64,000 nt of DNA from Centrapalus pauciflorus (lineage: Eukaryota > Streptophyta > Magnoliopsida > Asterales > Asteraceae). Both the position numbers and the translations under genes were made by a program. The stretch lies in the NCBI GenBank assembly GCA_020465985.1, contig JAANYP010000153.1:1-64000 (forward strand), given 5' to 3'. The notes beneath the pieces are model-generated. The model searched no databases, had not been told where the DNA came from, and saw only the letters and a list, made by a program, of their open reading frames with translations. Of this stretch, positions 1 to 10,822 are shown piece by piece (position 1 is the first letter of the stretch; each line of letters starts with the position of its first letter).

Positions 1-16
1 TTAGTTAGGGGGAGAT
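1..16 (+). promoter_or_regulatory. Polypurine tract of element H
   Basis: The purine-rich run TTAGTTAGGGGGAGAT directly precedes a TGTTGGG LTR start. The same tract precedes the 3' LTR of element F at 49985-49998. This is the plus-strand primer position of a Copia element and shows that the LTR which follows is a 3' LTR, with the element body left of the window. Confidence 0.8.
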
Positions 17-686
17 TGTTGGGAAATAGTTTAAGTATGTTCAAGCTGTTAGTTAGACTTCTCAGACTGTTAGTAGATTTTACTTGTAAATCCAAAGTTC
101 ATGCTGCTAGTTGAAGAAACTCGAGCTGCCAGTGTAAAAGTTCAAGCTGCCAGAGCAAAACTACTCAAGCTGCTCAGTTCATGCTGTCAAGAGATTCAAG
201 CTGCTCAACAGTTTCAGAAACAGAAAGTGCTGATTTTCAGGAAACGATATCTACATGAAGATTCCAGCATATCTACTATCAGAGAAGTCATAGTTCGTCA
301 AGGAAACATATCAAGAAGCAATATAAATACAGAGAATAGGTCGTCCTATTGTGTAGAGGAGTTTCTGCATATTTTGAGTCTGTAATTGCTTTATTGTTTA
401 AGTTTTCATAAGCCTCTAAGGTTGTAAAACCCTAAGAACAGTTTGTGTTCTTCGTCTAATCAAACAGATTAGAGGTGATTGTAATTGATGAATTCAGCAA
501 TACAAACAATCTTGATTAATTCCTGTGTGTTTATTTATTATTGATTCTGAAAGTTTTTGTCAAAATAATTAAGTGTTATTCCGCAAACTTCTTGATTAAA
601 CTTTGATTCAAAGCAAGATTATTGATTTATACTCTGATAAATTCAAATCAGTTAGTCTTGGTAATTCATATTTTTAGATCCTGACA
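17..686 (+). repeat. 3' LTR of Copia element H (F family)
   Basis: It starts TGTTGGGAAA and ends GATCCTGACA, and matches both LTRs of element F along its length with many differences. The U3 part repeats the motif TTCAAGCTGCYAG several times. Since the purine tract lies just before it, H is a plus-strand element that inserted into the env-like ORF of element A; the expected 5-bp TSD on this side is ATTTA (687-691). No protein is encoded here: the open frame at 101-385 is an accident of the repeated U3 motif. Confidence 0.85.
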
Positions 687-960
687 ATTTATATTGAAGC
701 AGATAACCTAACGGATGGCCTTTGAGAATGTCAACTATGATAGGATGACTGACTTTAATAACCTTGGTATCCAAACGATGGTTATTATCTCTAAAAGGTA
801 GGCAATGTTTAGGTTTAACTAATTGGTTATCTGGGATGATATTTGAAGGTGAGGGACGGGCAACAGAAGTTGAACGAACAGGTGTGGATACGAGAGTATG
901 ATTGGATGATGAATGGGAATCAGATGAATTGGAATTCTGAGACTGCACTGGAGATGCCAT
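687..960 (-). pseudogene. Env-like ORF of element A, N-terminal fragment
   Basis: About 91 codons from an ATG at 960 (an alternative ATG lies at 978). The start is Ser-rich; the later part has the stretch HPIIVDILKGHPLGYLLQY, resembling the 'DFLxxSxLxYALTVNPTIYVS' start of Sirevirus env-like ORFs such as that of F at 46569. The frame then runs into the H LTR and stops at 652. Just upstream, on the coding strand, TTATTTGGTTACAG is a plausible splice acceptor. The role of these env-like proteins is unknown. Assignment rests on position after pol and on weak motif similarity. Confidence 0.6.
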
Positions 961-2311
961 TTGAACACCTGTAACCAAATAAACTTCATGTTAGTCAAGA
1001 TAGCTAAACAAATGAACTCCTTTAAAGTAGAAAAATTGTAACATTACATCAGAAATTATAAAAATTTGTGATTTTCTATTTAAGGCATCGGGATTCCAGA
1101 CAATAATAAACTATTATTGACAGGACTCCAGAGTCAATCGTTTAGAGACCAATGTTAGAAAATTACAAATTTTTATAATTTCTTTAAAAAAATGTGACAT
1201 TTTTCTTAAAACATTAAAAATTCAACACTTAGAAAAAAATTTCTTTTGAAACTCGAATGAAAATCAAAAATTAATTCCTTGTAGTTTTTCAGTGATTTAA
1301 AACTTGTATCCCCCTCGAAAATACATTTTAACCATTTTTGTTTTACTGAACTTCGATTAAAAACAACATTTAAGTTGTTAAAAATGTAAATTTCAGAAAA
1401 AACTTGAACTCGAAGCTTTTTGACATTGAAATCAAAATTTCTGTTTGTGTGGATATACAGATTCATGTTCATAATCATGCAACACATCATACCACACATT
1501 TAATTTGAGTTTTATGAACATCAATCATGAATCACCATTAACACACAAAACACGAAAAATACGTACACAATATACATATGAAGACTGATATTGAAATACA
1601 TTTATCTAAAACACAATACACAATCAGATTTACTCACAATCTATTGTAATCTTGCTTGAGTCTTTCGAAGATATTTGTGGGTTTGAGGTTTCTTAAGAGT
1701 GATGAAACTTTTTGTAGAAGAAGATGGAAAGTCGGTTTTTGAGAAAATGTTTTTGAAATTTGAAATTCAAATTTATAGAACCCTTTGACCCGGCCCTTGG
1801 TTTGAAAAAAAATCTAACCGGCCCAAATATATTCATTATTATATCCATTTAATTTCCATAACCCACTATCTTAAAAAAAAAATTTAGTAAACTAAAACAA
1901 CAACAACAAAAAAAAAAAATTACTTAAAAAAAATCAAACAAAATTTAAACACACAAAAAATTAACAAAAACAACAATTCAAAGACAACATAAAGAGAAAA
2001 AAAATAAAAATAAACTAAACAAAAACAAAAAAAATAAAATTCTCCCCTTTTAATATCTGAATGCTGCTCCCCCTCAAATGTATATCATTTTTCTCAGTTC
2101 AGCTCCCCCTAAACAGTAACATATAAATTTTATCAGATTTACACACAATCAGATAAATTTATTTTCTGCTCCCTCTGCACATGACAATCCAGATCTTGTT
2201 AAATTCCAAAGAATATTAACTTTTTAAGATTCAAGAATTTAACATCAGACTAAAATCAATAGAAAATGAAAATTTTAAAATTATAAATTGAAACTACTGA
2301 ATTATTAAATC
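961..2311 (-). other. pol to env-like spacer of element A, with purine tracts
   Basis: No convincing coding frame. On the element strand, purine runs lie at about 2041-2051, 2068-2077, 2101-2112 and 2167-2178 (the plus strand shows CTCCCC and GCTCCCCCT blocks). Repeated purine tracts downstream of pol are a known Sirevirus trait. A stretch at 1860-2040 is very A-rich on the plus strand. A large foldback at 1051-1183 is listed separately. The minus frame at 1206-1499 is AT-rich and resembles no family, so I do not call it a gene. Confidence 0.6.
1051..1183. other. Large two-tier foldback in the A spacer
   Basis: Arms 1051-1078 and 1156-1183 are reverse complements over 28 bases with one mismatch. 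Inside the loop, CAATAATA-AAC-TATTATTG (about 1100-1118) is a second perfect 8-bp hairpin flanked by GGA..TCC / GGA..TCC pairing. It could be a tiny foldback transposon or an RNA element lying between pol and the env-like ORF. No TSD was identified. Confidence 0.7.
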
Positions 2312-4144
2312 TTAACGATTCAACATACCTAATCTGTATACCAAAAAATTAAACCGTTTTCATCTAACGCTTTGGTAAACAAATCAGCTAGTTGATATTC
2401 AGTAGGCACAAAATATAGTTCTATATTTCCATTTTCTACATGATTTTTTATAAAATGGTACCGAATGTCAATGTGTTTTGTTTTTGAATGTTGCACCGGA
2501 TTTGATGAAATAGCTATTGCGCTCTGAGAATCACAGTAGATTGGTATTTTCTTTGGTGTAAACCTGTAATCGCGCAGTTGGCTCTTCATCCACAATACCT
2601 GAGAACAGCAAGAAGATACAGCAACGTACTATGCTTCAGCTGTAGACAATGAGACGCAATGTTGTTTCTTGGATGACCAGCATACGGGTTTGTCACCTAA
2701 GGACTGTACTGCTCCAGACATACTTTCTCTGTCCATCTTATCACCTGCGTGATTAGCGTCAGAAAAAGCAGTTAGATTAAACGAAGATTCTCTAGGATAC
2801 CACAAACCAAGATTTGGAGTTCCTTTGAGATATCTTAGAATTCTTTTCGCAGCTGTTAAATGTGATTCTTTAGGATTCGCCTGATATCTTGCACAGACAC
2901 ATGTAGCAAACATAATATCCGGTCTACTAGCTGTTAAGTATATTAATGACCCAATTATACCTCGATAGTGAGTCACATCTACAGGTTTCCCTGAAATGTC
3001 CTCATCGAGTTTTGACTTTGAATCCGGAGCCATGGGAGTTTTCATAGGAGTACTGTTGACCATGTTAAATTTCTTTAACATGTCTTGTATATATTTTGAC
3101 TGATTGATAAAAATACCATCAGCTAATTGTTTTACTTGTAATCCTAAGAAAAAAATTTATTTCTCCCATCATGCTCATTTCGAATTTTTGGGACATTAAA
3201 AATGCGAATTTCTTAAAAAATTCCGGATTTGTAGACCCAAATATTATGTGATCTACATATATTTGTATAACTATGATATCCGGCCCCTAACGTTTTATAA
3301 ACAGGGTTGTGTCAACTGCACCTTTGTTAAATCCACATTTCAACAGATATGTTGAAAGTGCATCATACCAAGCACGTGGTGCTTGTTTAAGGCCATACAG
3401 TGACTTATCTAAAATATATACATGATCAGGTCTCGAAGGATCAGTAAAACCTTCGGGCTGATATGTATTTACTTCATCTGTTAGTTCCCCGTTTAAAAAC
3501 GCAGTTTTAACATCCATTTGATAAACTATAAAGTTTTTATTAGCGGCAAAAGCTAAAAACATTCTAATCGCTTCGATTCGTGCAACCGGTGCAAACGTTT
3601 CATCGTAGTCAATCCCTTCTTGTAGGCTGTATCCTTTGGCAACGAGACGAGCTTTATTCCGAATGATTACTCCATGTTCATCCTTTTTGTTTCTAAAGAT
3701 CCATTTCGTCGCTATTATGGATTTGTCTTTTGGGCGCTCAACAAGTCTCCAGACCTTTAACCGTTCGAACTGGTTCAGTTCTTCTTGCATCGCCACAATC
3801 CAATCAGCGTCCAGAAGTGCTTCTTTTACATTCTTGGGCTCTATTTTACTTAGAAAATTTGAAAATAGACATTCATTTATGGTGGCCCTTCTGGTTTGGA
3901 CTGACGCGGATGGATCACCAATAATGTTTTCTATTGGGTGATTTCTTTTCCACTTAAAAGTATATGGAAACTGTTCTATTTGGTCTTGATTGGGATTACG
4001 ATCTAGATATGTTGGTTGGGGACTTACTTCAGATGTAGTAGGTGGGACGTCTGAGGTAGGAGCTTCTGAATGTTCAGAAGTTATGGGGGTTTCAGAAGAA
4101 TTTGGAGGTTCAATGGGTTGTACAATCTGAGTTGTCGACTGCAC
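2312..4144 (-). pseudogene. Reverse transcriptase-RNase H of element A
   Basis: Copia RT starts near 3800 with WIVAMQEELNQF and TKWIFRNKKDE, then DETFAPVARIEAIR, YQMDVKTAFLNGEL and DKSLYGLKQAPRAWYDAL, so palm and fingers are present. A frameshift lies near 3290. The catalytic box reads YVDH at 3248-3259 instead of YVDD. The rest follows in other frames: FEMSMMGEINFFLGLQV, YLTASRPDIMFA and RILRYLKGTPNLGLWYP, then RNase H with FSDANHAG, SLSTAEA and KHIDIRYHFI. The C-terminus LADLFTKAL is followed by a one-base shift and the stop is at 2312. It would copy the element RNA and remove the RNA template. Confidence 0.85.
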
Positions 4145-4174
4145 GTTTGCTGTTGAGGCTTCTCCAGTTTCTTC

Positions 4175-5672
4175 TTAAACTTGTTGTTGAGAAAGATCAG
4201 AGACTACGACTGGATCTTCAGTAATCCTGTCAGGCACCAAATTTAGAACATTAGTTTTGGGCTTTTCAAAATAGTCTTCGTAAAAATTCTCAAACAACTT
4301 ATGTAATTCTGAGTGTTCAGCATTTTGTTCAGATGACTCCAATGAAGTCTGCGTTTGAGGTTCGGGTCCTGAACTGGTGTGTTTAGAAGCCATTACCACT
4401 CCTTCATCAAATTTGACATTCACGCTCTCGTTGACTGTCTTGGTTCTCTTGTTGTACACACGGAAGGCAACCGACTCCTTTGAATATCAGATGAATATTC
4501 CTTCATCTGCCTTTTGATTAAACTTTCCAAGATTATCTTTGTCGTTTAGAATAAAGCATTTGCAACCAAAGACATGGAAAAATTTAATATTAGGTATTCG
4601 TTTATTAATCAATTCATAAGGAGTCTTTCCGAATCTCTTATTTATGATTGAACGATTCTGTGTGAAACAAGCTTTTGCAAGTGCTTCTGCCCATAAGAAT
4701 AACGGTAAATTTGAATATGCCAGCATCGTCCTAGCTGATTCCACTAGTGTCCGATTTCTTCTTTCAACGACACCGTTTTGTTGTGGAGTTCGAGCAGCTG
4801 AAAACTAATGTGTAATTCCTATAGAATTCAAATATGAGTCAAGCGATTTGTTCTTGAATTCTGTTCCGTTATCTGAGCGGATTGTTTGAATTGTGAGTTG
4901 CAACTTCACTTGTATTTTGCGGATAAAGTCTATGATAGTTTCAGTTGCATCCGATTTGGACCTCAGGAAGAAAACCCATGTGTATCGTGAATAGTCATCA
5001 ACTATCACCAATACATATCGTTTCTTATTAATGCTTTGTACTCTCATTGGTCCACACAAATCCATATGCAGTAATTCCAGTGCTCTCGTGGATGAGTGTT
5101 CAGTTTTGGATTTGTGTGTAGCTCTTGTCATTTTTCCTTTTTCACATGCGGCACACAACTGCTCCTTTTGGTATTTGAGAGTTGGCAGCCCTTTAACTAA
5201 CCCTCCTTTTGCTAGGTTGGTTAACTCATTGAAGTTCAGATGTGAAAGGCGACGATGCCACAACCATGCTGTTTTAGATGTAGCTTTTGACATTAAGCAG
5301 ACATCTTTCTTCCGATTAATCGAGGATAAATCAATGGAGTACAAATTGGTTTTCCTGTTTTCTGCCAATATTTCCTTTCCTTCTCCGGACCTGATGCTGC
5401 ACCGATTGGCTTTGAAATTGACTTCTAAACCTTTATCACACAACTGTCCAATACTAAACAAATTGTGTCCAAGACCATCAACATAGAAAACCTTTTGGAT
5501 GGTAATTTTGTCGTATTTGAGACTTCCGTATCCGTTGATCGGAGAAAACTGATCATTTCCAAAGCTGACTGTCCCACAGAACTTTTCTACAAAGTCCGTG
5601 AGTGTGTCTCTTTGTCCGGTCATATGCTTGGAACATCCGGAGTCAAGATACCAGACATGGTTTACCTATAAG
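4175..5672 (-). pseudogene. Protease-integrase and INT-RT linker of element A
   Basis: The aspartic protease motif WYLDSGCSKHMTG begins at about 5665, out of frame with gag. The GAG-pre-integrase zinc motif is HRRLSHLNF with CAACEKGKM. The integrase core keeps all three acidic residues: LHMDLCGP (D), IRSDNGTEF (D) and RTPQQNGVVERRNRTL (E), although a stop at about 4805 and another at 4487 cut the frame. The C-terminal core (FGKTPYELINKRIPN, GCKCFILNDKDNLGKF) is followed by an acidic linker at 4459-4175 and a stop. It would process the polyprotein and insert the cDNA. Confidence 0.85.
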
Positions 5673-7739
5673 ACGAAGTAGCACATGAGGTACCCACTTG
5701 TAGTTGGGTACTTTTGTTTTAGGTAATTCATGCAAAGTATTATTTGTTTTCCTAACAGATATGGCTTTTAGCTTATCATTTGATGTTGTTTTAGGTACCC
5801 ACTTTTGAACTGTTCTTTTAGGTATCAACTTTTGTAGAATTTGTGGTGGAATTGTTTTTGAAACTCTTTTCTGTGGAACCTTTTTCTGTTCATAAAACGA
5901 GTCCTTTTTCTTCGATTGCCAGACGAGCTTATTAGATTTAACAATTGAAGGCTTAGAAGCACAATAATTCAAAGCAATTAAGTCCGTTCTTGAAAACATT
6001 ATACAAGAATTATTAACAAGTTTATTATTACAGACAAAATGTTCAATGTTGCTATTTCTATCTGTAACAATTTTGTCCTTCACGCGCCACTCTTGTTTTA
6101 TATTCTTGTTTTTCTGTTCTCTTTTCTTCTTTCTCCAAACTTGTTTTCTCGAACCGTTCATAATGATATCTGACATAAAAGAAGTATGAGAATTAGTAGA
6201 TTTAGATACTTGTTTCTTCTGTAAATTTCTCATACCTTTTGAAGATTGGACTTTAAGTGCAATTGAGTCCACTGGTGAAAATGATTCACCTTTTTCAAAG
6301 TTAGGAGTATTAACAATAACTTTTGTTTTCTCCTTCTTTTGTTGTAATAATGGTGAATTTTCAGATGATTTTAAAGAAGCTGTAGAAATTCTTTGCAGAA
6401 TTTTAACAGGTTCTTTATTATCATTTGATTGTTTGTTATGCAAAGGTTTGATAAATTCATCTATTTTACCAAACATTTGCTCTAATGAATTAAAGTCAGA
6501 GTGCATGTACAGATCAAATTCCTTTTCTGAATTTATAGAATCTAGAGAAGTTGAGGATTGTGGACCAGACAACTTTATGTTTTTAGGCTGATTTTGCAAC
6601 TTTTGTTCCATAGTTCTTAGTTCAGCCTTGAGTGTTCCATTCTCTGTCTCAAAATTTTTAACTTTCAATTCTAGATCAGAATCTATCATTTCTAAAATTG
6701 AATATGACAGATATAACTTTTGAGATTGAGTAGGTAATTCAGACAAATCCTTTTCAGAATATGTTTGAATGTACTCTTCTTTAATATCATGAATATTACT
6801 TGTTTCATTTATTCTGGTATAATCACCAGAATTTTGCATTTTGTCTGATCGTAATCTTTTTATTTCTTCACTAGATTCTACTTCATCAGAGGCTTTCATA
6901 AATGCCATTTTTAATCCTAAGTTCATGTATCTGACATCATATAATGTAGGTGAACTAGATATTGCCTTTGTCATATACTTTGGATTTTCCCAACCAATTC
7001 CAGATTTAGAATTATAAAATTTTGTGTCTTTTGGTTGATTTAAATAAATTGTTTGATCTGTTTGCCCTCTTTTGATAAATTCATCTTCCATCTTCTTTAT
7101 TTTCTCATAAAGTTTAGTTCGTTCTTCAAAAATAGCATGATATTTTATAGAAAAATTTGAAGCTTCTAATTCTGTTATTCGCAGTCTTTCTTGTAAATCA
7201 GATATATTGTGGTTAAGATTTAGTATATTGCTTTGTAGTTCTCTTTCCTTATCTTGTAAATCTGAAACTGCTCGTAAAGCTAATGCTTTATCTTTGGAAA
7301 AGTCTAAAACTAAGTTATGTTCATTATGAAGTTTGTTTTCCAAAGAATGAGCATTTTTCTTTTCCGCCTTTAAAGATTTTTCAAACTTTTTAAGCATAAA
7401 GGCCATATGAGTTAGTTTTTCTTCTAGTACACATGATTCATCAATATCAGAGTAAGAATTAGAATGTACCTCCGGCTTATCTGAACCATCTGATCTTTCA
7501 AACTCTGAATCTTCATCATTTTCAGCCTCAGTTTTTCCAGTTGCCATCAATGCAACTTCTTCTGTCTCTTCTTCCTCAGATTCTTGTCTTTCTTCATCCT
7601 CTTCATCAGTTAAACCAACCCATACTTCATCTTCAGCTATCAAGGCTGATTCACTCAATTCTGACTCATTGAAAATCTCTGATTTGAGGCAAATATGAGC
7701 ATCTTCATCCAGAATATCTACATCTTCAGATAACTGCAA
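5643..7739 (-). pseudogene. Gag C-terminal coiled-coil region of element A
   Basis: An open 698-codon stretch that continues gag after a stop at 7741. It begins with an acidic segment (LSEDVDILDEDAHICLKSE, then runs of E and D), followed by about 120 residues of heptad-like coiled coil (residues about 110-220) and a second coiled coil near 350-390. The end is Lys-rich with repeated WVPK-type motifs (VQKWVPK, YKWVPH), typical of the Sirevirus gag-pol linker. No catalytic motif. A long extra coiled coil after the zinc knuckle is characteristic of Sirevirus gag. Element G carries a close copy at 34469-35410. Confidence 0.75.
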
Positions 7740-7841
7740 CTAGTGGTCATCCTCCGCCATAAGAGCTTTTCCAGACTCTTTTTCTTTGGCTAAGAGAGCC
7801 TTTCTCGTATAGTAGTCTGAGTTTTTGACTACTGGGGATCT

Positions 7842-8929
7842 ACATTCTCAGGCATAATGGCCTGGTTTTCCACAGTTGTAACATTTCTGTTCTGAATCTT
7901 TCTTTGCTGACTTGTCTGACTTTTCATATTTGTCAGTCTTTCTTCCACTGCTTTCTCCAGATTTCTCATATTTTTCCTTCTTCTCAATTTTCCTCGAGCC
8001 TGTACTGTAGCGCATCTTATTGTTGGTTGGCTTTCTGTAGAATTTCTTTTGAAATGTTTTTGTTAGCAGTGCCATCTGCTTTTTCATTTCTTCTATCTCT
8101 GAATCAGCAGATGAATCGGAGGATTCTGATTCGGAAGATGTACTGCTGACTACAGCTCTTTTCTCCTTTTTCATTTTGTATTTGCACTTTTTCTCTGCCA
8201 GTAGAGCCAATGGATCAGCAGTTTCTTTCTCGGCTTTCTTCTTTCCTGATATTTTCCTCAACACAACCTCTTGATAGTTGTTGAGGTTCTCAAATATCAT
8301 ATGAAAATCCATTTCTTCAATATCCTTTGTTTGCTGGATAATCATAGCATATTTCTCCCATTCAGGATTCAGAACATTTAGGAATTTGACATTTATGTCC
8401 AGATTGGACTTTGTCACTCCATTTCGTTTCATTTCACTTACCAAACTCACAAACCTTAGGTAAGTGTTTTCCAGTAGTTCTCGTTCACGGGCTCTGAAAT
8501 TTTCAAACGTCATTAGGCTGTTTCTAGCCCTGTTTGTAGCAGCTCTGTCAGATCCCCTCATTAGTTACACACTTCATCCCAAATTGACTTAGCAGTTTTT
8601 GTGTTTGTGAGGCATGTGTAAATATCATTGGGGATGGATATCAGGAGTAACTTCCTGGCAGTTTTATCCCCTAATATTCTCTTATTTTGGGCCTCAGTCA
8701 GGTTGGTGACCTCGACTGTCCTTGGTGGAATTGGGGGATTACCGGTTGGTACTCCAGGGATTGTTTCCATGAAAGTGGCTGGTCCTTCTGTTAAGGATTT
8801 CAGCATCTCTTCTGATAAATCATGAAAGCTAATGAATTCAAGAAACCTCTCCCTCCATTGAACATATTCACCCCTGTATAGAATTGGGGGTTTGGTTTCT
8901 GATCCCATTGCCAGAGCATCTTTTGACAT
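7842..8929 (-). pseudogene. Gag N-terminal (capsid and zinc knuckle) of element A
   Basis: The ATG at 8929 opens MSKDALAMGSETKPPILYRG, followed by EYVQWRERFLEFI (Copia gag, UBN2-like fold). I choose this start because element G has the identical N-terminus. A one-base loss at about 8561 shifts the frame after SIWDEVCN; the second part (237 codons, to 7848) carries LMTFENFRARERELLENTY and a Ser/Glu patch. The zinc knuckle CYNCGKPGHYA-EC at 7842-7883 has a TGA where Arg is expected (CGA to TGA). Gag would build the particle and bind RNA. Confidence 0.85.
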
Positions 8930-10034
8930 ATTGATTGATATATGGGAAACTGTCCAAGATCTGATGAACTTCGATTGAGATTGAAAATTTTGATCAACAG
9001 TTGAAAGTTGATCAACCTTTGAAACACAGATTAGTACTGAAATGATCAACTGAAATCTACAACACAGTAACTTGTTAGTAACAATAATCAACTTGAATCA
9101 GAGACTGGGTAGACTTGATGTTGATGTATTGCAAAAAAATCTCGAATAATGTTTGTATGTATCTTGAATGATCTAAGTATGAAACTCGAATGAGTTTAGA
9201 GTGAAACTCGAATGAGTTTGGAATGAAACTCGAATGAGTTTGGAATGAAACTCGATTGAGTTTGGAATGAAACTCGAATGAGTTTGGAATGAAACTCGAA
9301 TGAGTTTGGAATTAAACTCGAATGAGTTTGGAATAAAACTCGAATGAGTTTGGTGGAAAACTCGAGTGATGTTTAGATACTTGAGTTTTATAGTAAAACT
9401 CGATCAACCCTTATGTAAAACTCGAATTAGTCTTTTGAAAAACTCGAATTTGTCTTCTTTGACACTTGAATAAAATTCAAACTTCTAATAAACTCGAATG
9501 ATCTCTCACTTAAACTCGAATCAACTTTATATATAACTCGATTGACACAGGTTGTCAACTCGATTTTCACAAGTCTTCAACTCGAATGACACATATGATA
9601 TGTGTATTTCGAGTTTCTTAATATTTTCAGATTTTTCAAGTCTGAAATTCAAATTAAATCTAAAAATTTGTCCATTTTCACTCAAATTGCAATCGAAGGT
9701 GAGGATTTTGAATACAAACACTTTTTGTGGAACACCTTTGTCCAAACATAGATCTTAGAATGGACTTTTTCCATAGAACAGTAGTCGACTTTGTATTTTT
9801 CAAAATTTGACAAAAATGCCTGGATCTTTTTCTGTGTTGTGTGAATCAATTCAACTTTATAATCAATTGATTCGTCTTTTGATCCTTTACCTTCGATCCA
9901 ATTTTCACTGTCTATGATCAACAGATTAAAAACCCTTAGTGATTTTAGGGTTTTTCGAAAAAAAAATTGTTCAAGAACAGTGAGCAATATCGAAAAATAA
10001 ATTCAATCTCAGAATCAAATTATTCACCCCTAAA
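8930..10034 (-). other. Leader of element A
   Basis: About 1.1 kb between the primer-binding site and gag with no credible gene. It holds the 22-bp array at 9181-9356, and looser copies of AACTCGA continue to about 9610. Small open frames here are repeat-derived. Confidence 0.6.
9181..9356. repeat. 22-bp palindromic tandem array in A leader (8 copies)
   Basis: Eight head-to-tail 22-bp units, each with the core AAACTCGAATGAGTTT, a perfect 6-bp stem around a 4-base loop (one unit has ATTG for AATG). Spacers are variants of GGAATG. Only a few substitutions separate the units. Confidence 0.9.
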
Positions 10035-10048
10035 GCTCTGATACCAAC
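10035..10048 (-). promoter_or_regulatory. Primer-binding site of element A
   Basis: On the minus strand, GTTGGTATCAGAGC directly follows the LTR end. It complements the 3' end of plant initiator-Met tRNA, the usual Copia primer. Confidence 0.9.
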
Positions 10049-10329
10049 TGTGATTCACAGTTTCATATCAATCAAATAACAATTCAAGAACAATAACAAT
10101 TCAGTAATCAAAACTAACCGAATGATTCAATTGCAGAGAATGTTGATTACAAAAGATGAGAGAATAATCCAAAGTCAGTAACCGCTTTCTTCGGTACAAA
10201 AAGGAAATGTCAGAGATCTATCTTCTATTGAAAGTCAAACCTACTATTTATATACATATTTCACAACTATAGAAGAAATACAAAAAACCCCTAGACTTTG
10301 TTTTCCATCAATTAAAATACAATCTAACA
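10049..10329 (-). repeat. 5' LTR of element A
   Basis: 281 bp, TGTTAG...TCACA on the minus strand. The boundaries come from the adjacent primer-binding site and from similarity to the G LTR (37613-37908), including the shared ACTAACCGAATGATTC and CCCTAGACTTTG blocks. Confidence 0.8.
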
Positions 10330-10822
10330 GAATCAGAAATGAATATCCTTAAAAAATTTATTCTTTTCAGCTAAAAAATCTTTTTATGTGTGCACAAAAT
10401 ATTTTCGGGAAAAATACACACAGTTTTGTGAAAAAGATTTCATCGTCAGAGTACATCTGAAACTCCCCCCGAAAATAAATACACAAAGTTAGTCAACTCA
10501 TGGTAAAGAGATCAGGAGCAAAAAATTATAAAATAAAACTCTCAATTTGTCATTTCAGCTTTCGAGTTGAATTCAAGTATGGAATTTCAGAAAGATTTGT
10601 CTTTCAGAATCAGGTTCTAATCTGAAGTGATTAGAAGCCTTTGTAGTGGAAGCTCGGGTTTCAGTCTAAAATAACTGAAAGCCTTTAGCTCTGGTTCTGG
10701 ACTGAGAAGTACAAAAGCCATTGCCAATGAAAACCAGGTTCTAGTCTGAATTGACTAAAAACCATTACCAATGACGTCCTGGTTCTACACTGATGTGAGT
10801 AGAAGCCTATTATCTGCAAAAC
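10330..10822 (-). other. Gag-pol linker of element B, non-coding part
   Basis: No open frame resembling pol. It contains the five-hairpin array (10611-10812). A pyrimidine run at 10462-10470 (purine on the element strand) is noted but not called a priming tract. Confidence 0.5.
10611..10812 (-). other. Five tandem hairpins in B gag-pol linker
   Basis: Five inverted repeats lie at 10613-10639, 10657-10683, 10693-10719, 10737-10763 and 10781-10807. All share an outer arm GGTT.. pairing with AA(n)CC that carries one bulged base. The inner stems differ but still pair: CTAATC/GATTAG, TCAGT/ACTGA, CTGGACT/AGTACAA (two mismatches), CTAGTC/GACTAA, and CTAC/GTAG. Paired changes in stems point to selection for structure rather than sequence. 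Element D has the same design at 31031-31166. Confidence 0.75.

Larger units (their letters stand above)
687..10329 (-). mobile_element. Sirevirus-like Copia element A, 3' end cut by H
   Basis: A reads leftward: LTR (10329-10049), primer-binding site, leader, gag, PR-INT-RT-RNaseH, a spacer with purine tracts, then an env-like ORF broken at 687 by element H. Its 3' LTR is outside the window. A is inserted in element B at 10329/10330, where the TSD would be GAATC (10330-10334); the partner copy is not visible. The pol frame is recognisable throughout with only a handful of stops and shifts, so A is younger than B. The RT active site reads YVDH, so this copy is probably inactive. Confidence 0.85.

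Noticed and set aside
101..385. 94-codon plus frame in the H LTR
   Set aside because: Lies in LTR U3/R and consists of the translated LTR repeat motif; no family resemblance.
9181..9356. CRISPR-like array of short regular repeats
   Set aside because: Eukaryotic retrotransposon leader; no unique spacers of constant length and the repeats adjoin almost directly.
10456..10476. Pyrimidine run TGAAACTCCCCCC as the polypurine tract of a second element ending at the A LTR
   Set aside because: Comparison with the G LTR puts the A LTR end at 10329, so the run lies inside B and is not next to an LTR.
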